From positions 1 to 64,000 of the forward strand of contig CADEFM010000007.1 of assembly GCA_902826605.1 (NCBI GenBank): 64,000 nucleotides of DNA, read 5' to 3'. Source of the DNA: an uncultured Acidobacteriota bacterium (lineage in GTDB: Bacteria; Acidobacteriota; Terriglobia; Bryobacterales; Bryobacteraceae). Under the pieces are notes generated by a model that had not been told where the DNA came from, ran no database searches, and saw only the letters and a program-made list of their open reading frames with translations. Shown here piece by piece: positions 63,034 through 64,000 of this stretch. The translations under genes and the position numbers were made by a program. The stretch's first letter is position 1. The number at the start of each line of letters is the position of its first letter.

Positions 63034-63818
63034 TCGCCATAGTAGGTGTGGGCCTGATTGGCGCATCTTTCGCGCTCGCCGTCCGCAAAGCTGGATACTC
63101 CGGGAGAATCGTGGGCGTCAGTTCGCCGGCCGCGATCCAAGCCGGAATCGAACGGGGTGCGATTGATGAGGACCTGCCTCTGGCCCAGGCCGCCGCGCGA
63201 GCCGACCTAGTTTATCTAGCGCAACCCATTGAACGAATTCTCGCGACAATCGAAGAGATCGACCAATACGTCCGGCCCGGCACTCTCATCACGGATGCCG
63301 GGAGCACCAAGCGCGCTATTGTGGAGCGCGCCACGCAGTACATTCGGCGTGGCCGCTTCGTGGGCGGCCATCCCATGGCGGGTAAGGAATCGCGAGGAGC
63401 TGAGTCAGCCGATGCCGATCTGTTTCGCGGCCGTCCATATGTGCTTACGTCGGCCGATGCGGAGATCGAAGCGTGGATTGCCAAAATCGGCGCGCGGATC
63501 GTGCGCATGGATGCGGAGGAACATGACCGCCGTGTGGCAGCCGTGTCTCATCTCCCGCAACTGCTCTCCACCACGCTGGCGCTCATGCTGGACGATTCCG
63601 CCGCGGTGGCAGGACCCGCCGCTTTGGATATGACCCGCCTCGCGCTGAGCTCTTACGATATCTGGCGCGATATCCTTGCCACGAACAGGACACAAATCGA
63701 CGGGGCACTGGCGCGGTATATTGAGAAACTGCAAACCATCCGTGCCGAACTCCCGGACTTGCATGAGGATTTCGCGCGGGCCCTTAAGGCCGCGCAGCGC
63801 TTGCGCGAATCTTCCTGA
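63030..63818 (+). CDS. tyrA: Prephenate dehydrogenase
   Basis: This 262-residue enzyme begins VIAIVGVGLIGASFALAVRK (NAD site) and has ITDAGSTKRAIVE, GGHPMAGKESRGAESADADL with the catalytic histidine, and VSHLPQLLSTTLAL. These are prephenate/arogenate dehydrogenase motifs for tyrosine synthesis. The GTG at 63030 overlaps the chorismate mutase stop (GTGA). The GC palindrome right after the stop (63819-63830) has no T-run. Confidence 0.94.
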   Translation: MIAIVGVGLIGASFALAVRKAGYSGRIVGVSSPAAIQAGIERGAIDEDLPLAQAAARADLVYLAQPIERILATIEEIDQYVRPGTLITDAGSTKRAIVERATQYIRRGRFVGGHPMAGKESRGAESADADLFRGRPYVLTSADAEIEAWIAKIGARIVRMDAEEHDRRVAAVSHLPQLLSTTLALMLDDSAAVAGPAALDMTRLALSSYDIWRDILATNRTQIDGALARYIEKLQTIRAELPDLHEDFARALKAAQRLRESS

Positions 63819-63935
63819 CCGGCGCGCCGGCCTCTCGCGATTTGCTTCAGCGTTTATTATCGTGCACGATATGTCCAATCCTCGCCGGCCCTGTTATGCT
63901 GTGGATGTAAGATCATAACGAGAGGAGCCACGACG

Positions 63936-64000
63936 ATGGAGGATGACAACAAGTTATCGTATTTTTTCCTGGGTTTGGGCCTGGGAGTAGTTGCGGGAGT
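63936..64000 (+). CDS. YtxH-like small membrane protein, cut by window edge
   Basis: The visible 21 codons read MEDDNKLSYFFLGLGLGVVA followed by G. This is the N-terminal hydrophobic start of the YtxH-like general-stress/gas-vesicle-type family in which a glycine-rich membrane segment precedes a coiled coil. GGAG eight bases before the ATG supports the start. The rest lies outside the window, so the family call is tentative. Confidence 0.55.
   Translation, partial: MEDDNKLSYFFLGLGLGVVAG

Noticed and set aside
63819..63830. GC palindrome after tyrA as a terminator
   Set aside because: It is a perfect 12-base palindrome but leaves no loop and has no T-run.

Overview
The window is a G+C-rich bacterial chromosome segment, most likely from an acidobacterium of the Bryobacterales ('Candidatus Solibacter'-like) group. 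This is an inference from gene style: large secreted proteins with BACON repeats, a PQQ dehydrogenase, an M13 peptidase, an ECF sigma/anti-sigma pair, and a FliA-type sigma factor with no flagellar genes nearby. I saw no rRNA, tRNA or CRISPR array.

Layout. 0-6.3 kb: a partial secreted glycoside hydrolase (minus strand), then a tetraheme cytochrome c, a lactonase-like propeller, and an ECF sigma / zinc-finger-HEAT anti-sigma / PDZ operon. 6.3-11.5 kb: a FliA-type sigma factor, an RsbW-like kinase plus STAS antagonist, a structured intergenic region, a LuxR regulator, pirin, a flavodoxin-like protein and a frameshifted thioesterase. 11.5-17.6 kb: a fused beta-oxidation enzyme, a toxin-antitoxin remnant, an MBL lipoprotein and a HerA-like ATPase. 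17.6-20.6 kb: a complete IS1595-family element (25-bp inverted ends, 8-bp target duplication) carrying an AIPR abortive-infection gene. 20.6-29.1 kb: an AAA ATPase, rseP-dxr, two dehydrogenases and an M13 peptidase. 29.1-31.9 kb: an accessory strip in which three copies of the M13 gene's 3' end each abut a minus-strand cassette (LURP-one-like, ParE-type toxin-antitoxin, BrnTA), followed by an HNH nuclease. 32-40 kb: a B12-binding protein, an NYN/OST-HTH RNA-binding protein, RidA, a zincin, a methyltransferase and two tandem MFS/spermidine-synthase-like fusions. 40-49.7 kb: an HDAC-like hydrolase, a G8-domain secreted protein, a PQQ dehydrogenase, and a minus-strand operon of globin, HAD phosphatase, SDR and thiolase. 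49.8-53.7 kb: a SulP transporter with two universal stress proteins, divergent from a LuxR regulator. 53.7-64 kb: a 1492-residue secreted metallopeptidase with BACON repeats, a degenerate histidine-kinase-like protein, then trpC-trpF-trpB-trpA, chorismate mutase and prephenate dehydrogenase in a tight operon, and the start of a YtxH-like gene.

The strongest candidates for something new are the IS1595-borne AIPR gene (17.58-20.56 kb), the gene-end repeats flanking small stress/toxin cassettes (29.08-30.43 kb), and the multi-hairpin region at 8.78-9.01 kb. Several short genes (thioesterase, antitoxin/PIN toxin, LURP-one protein) are frameshifted. Homology statements rest on recalled family motifs; no searches were run.
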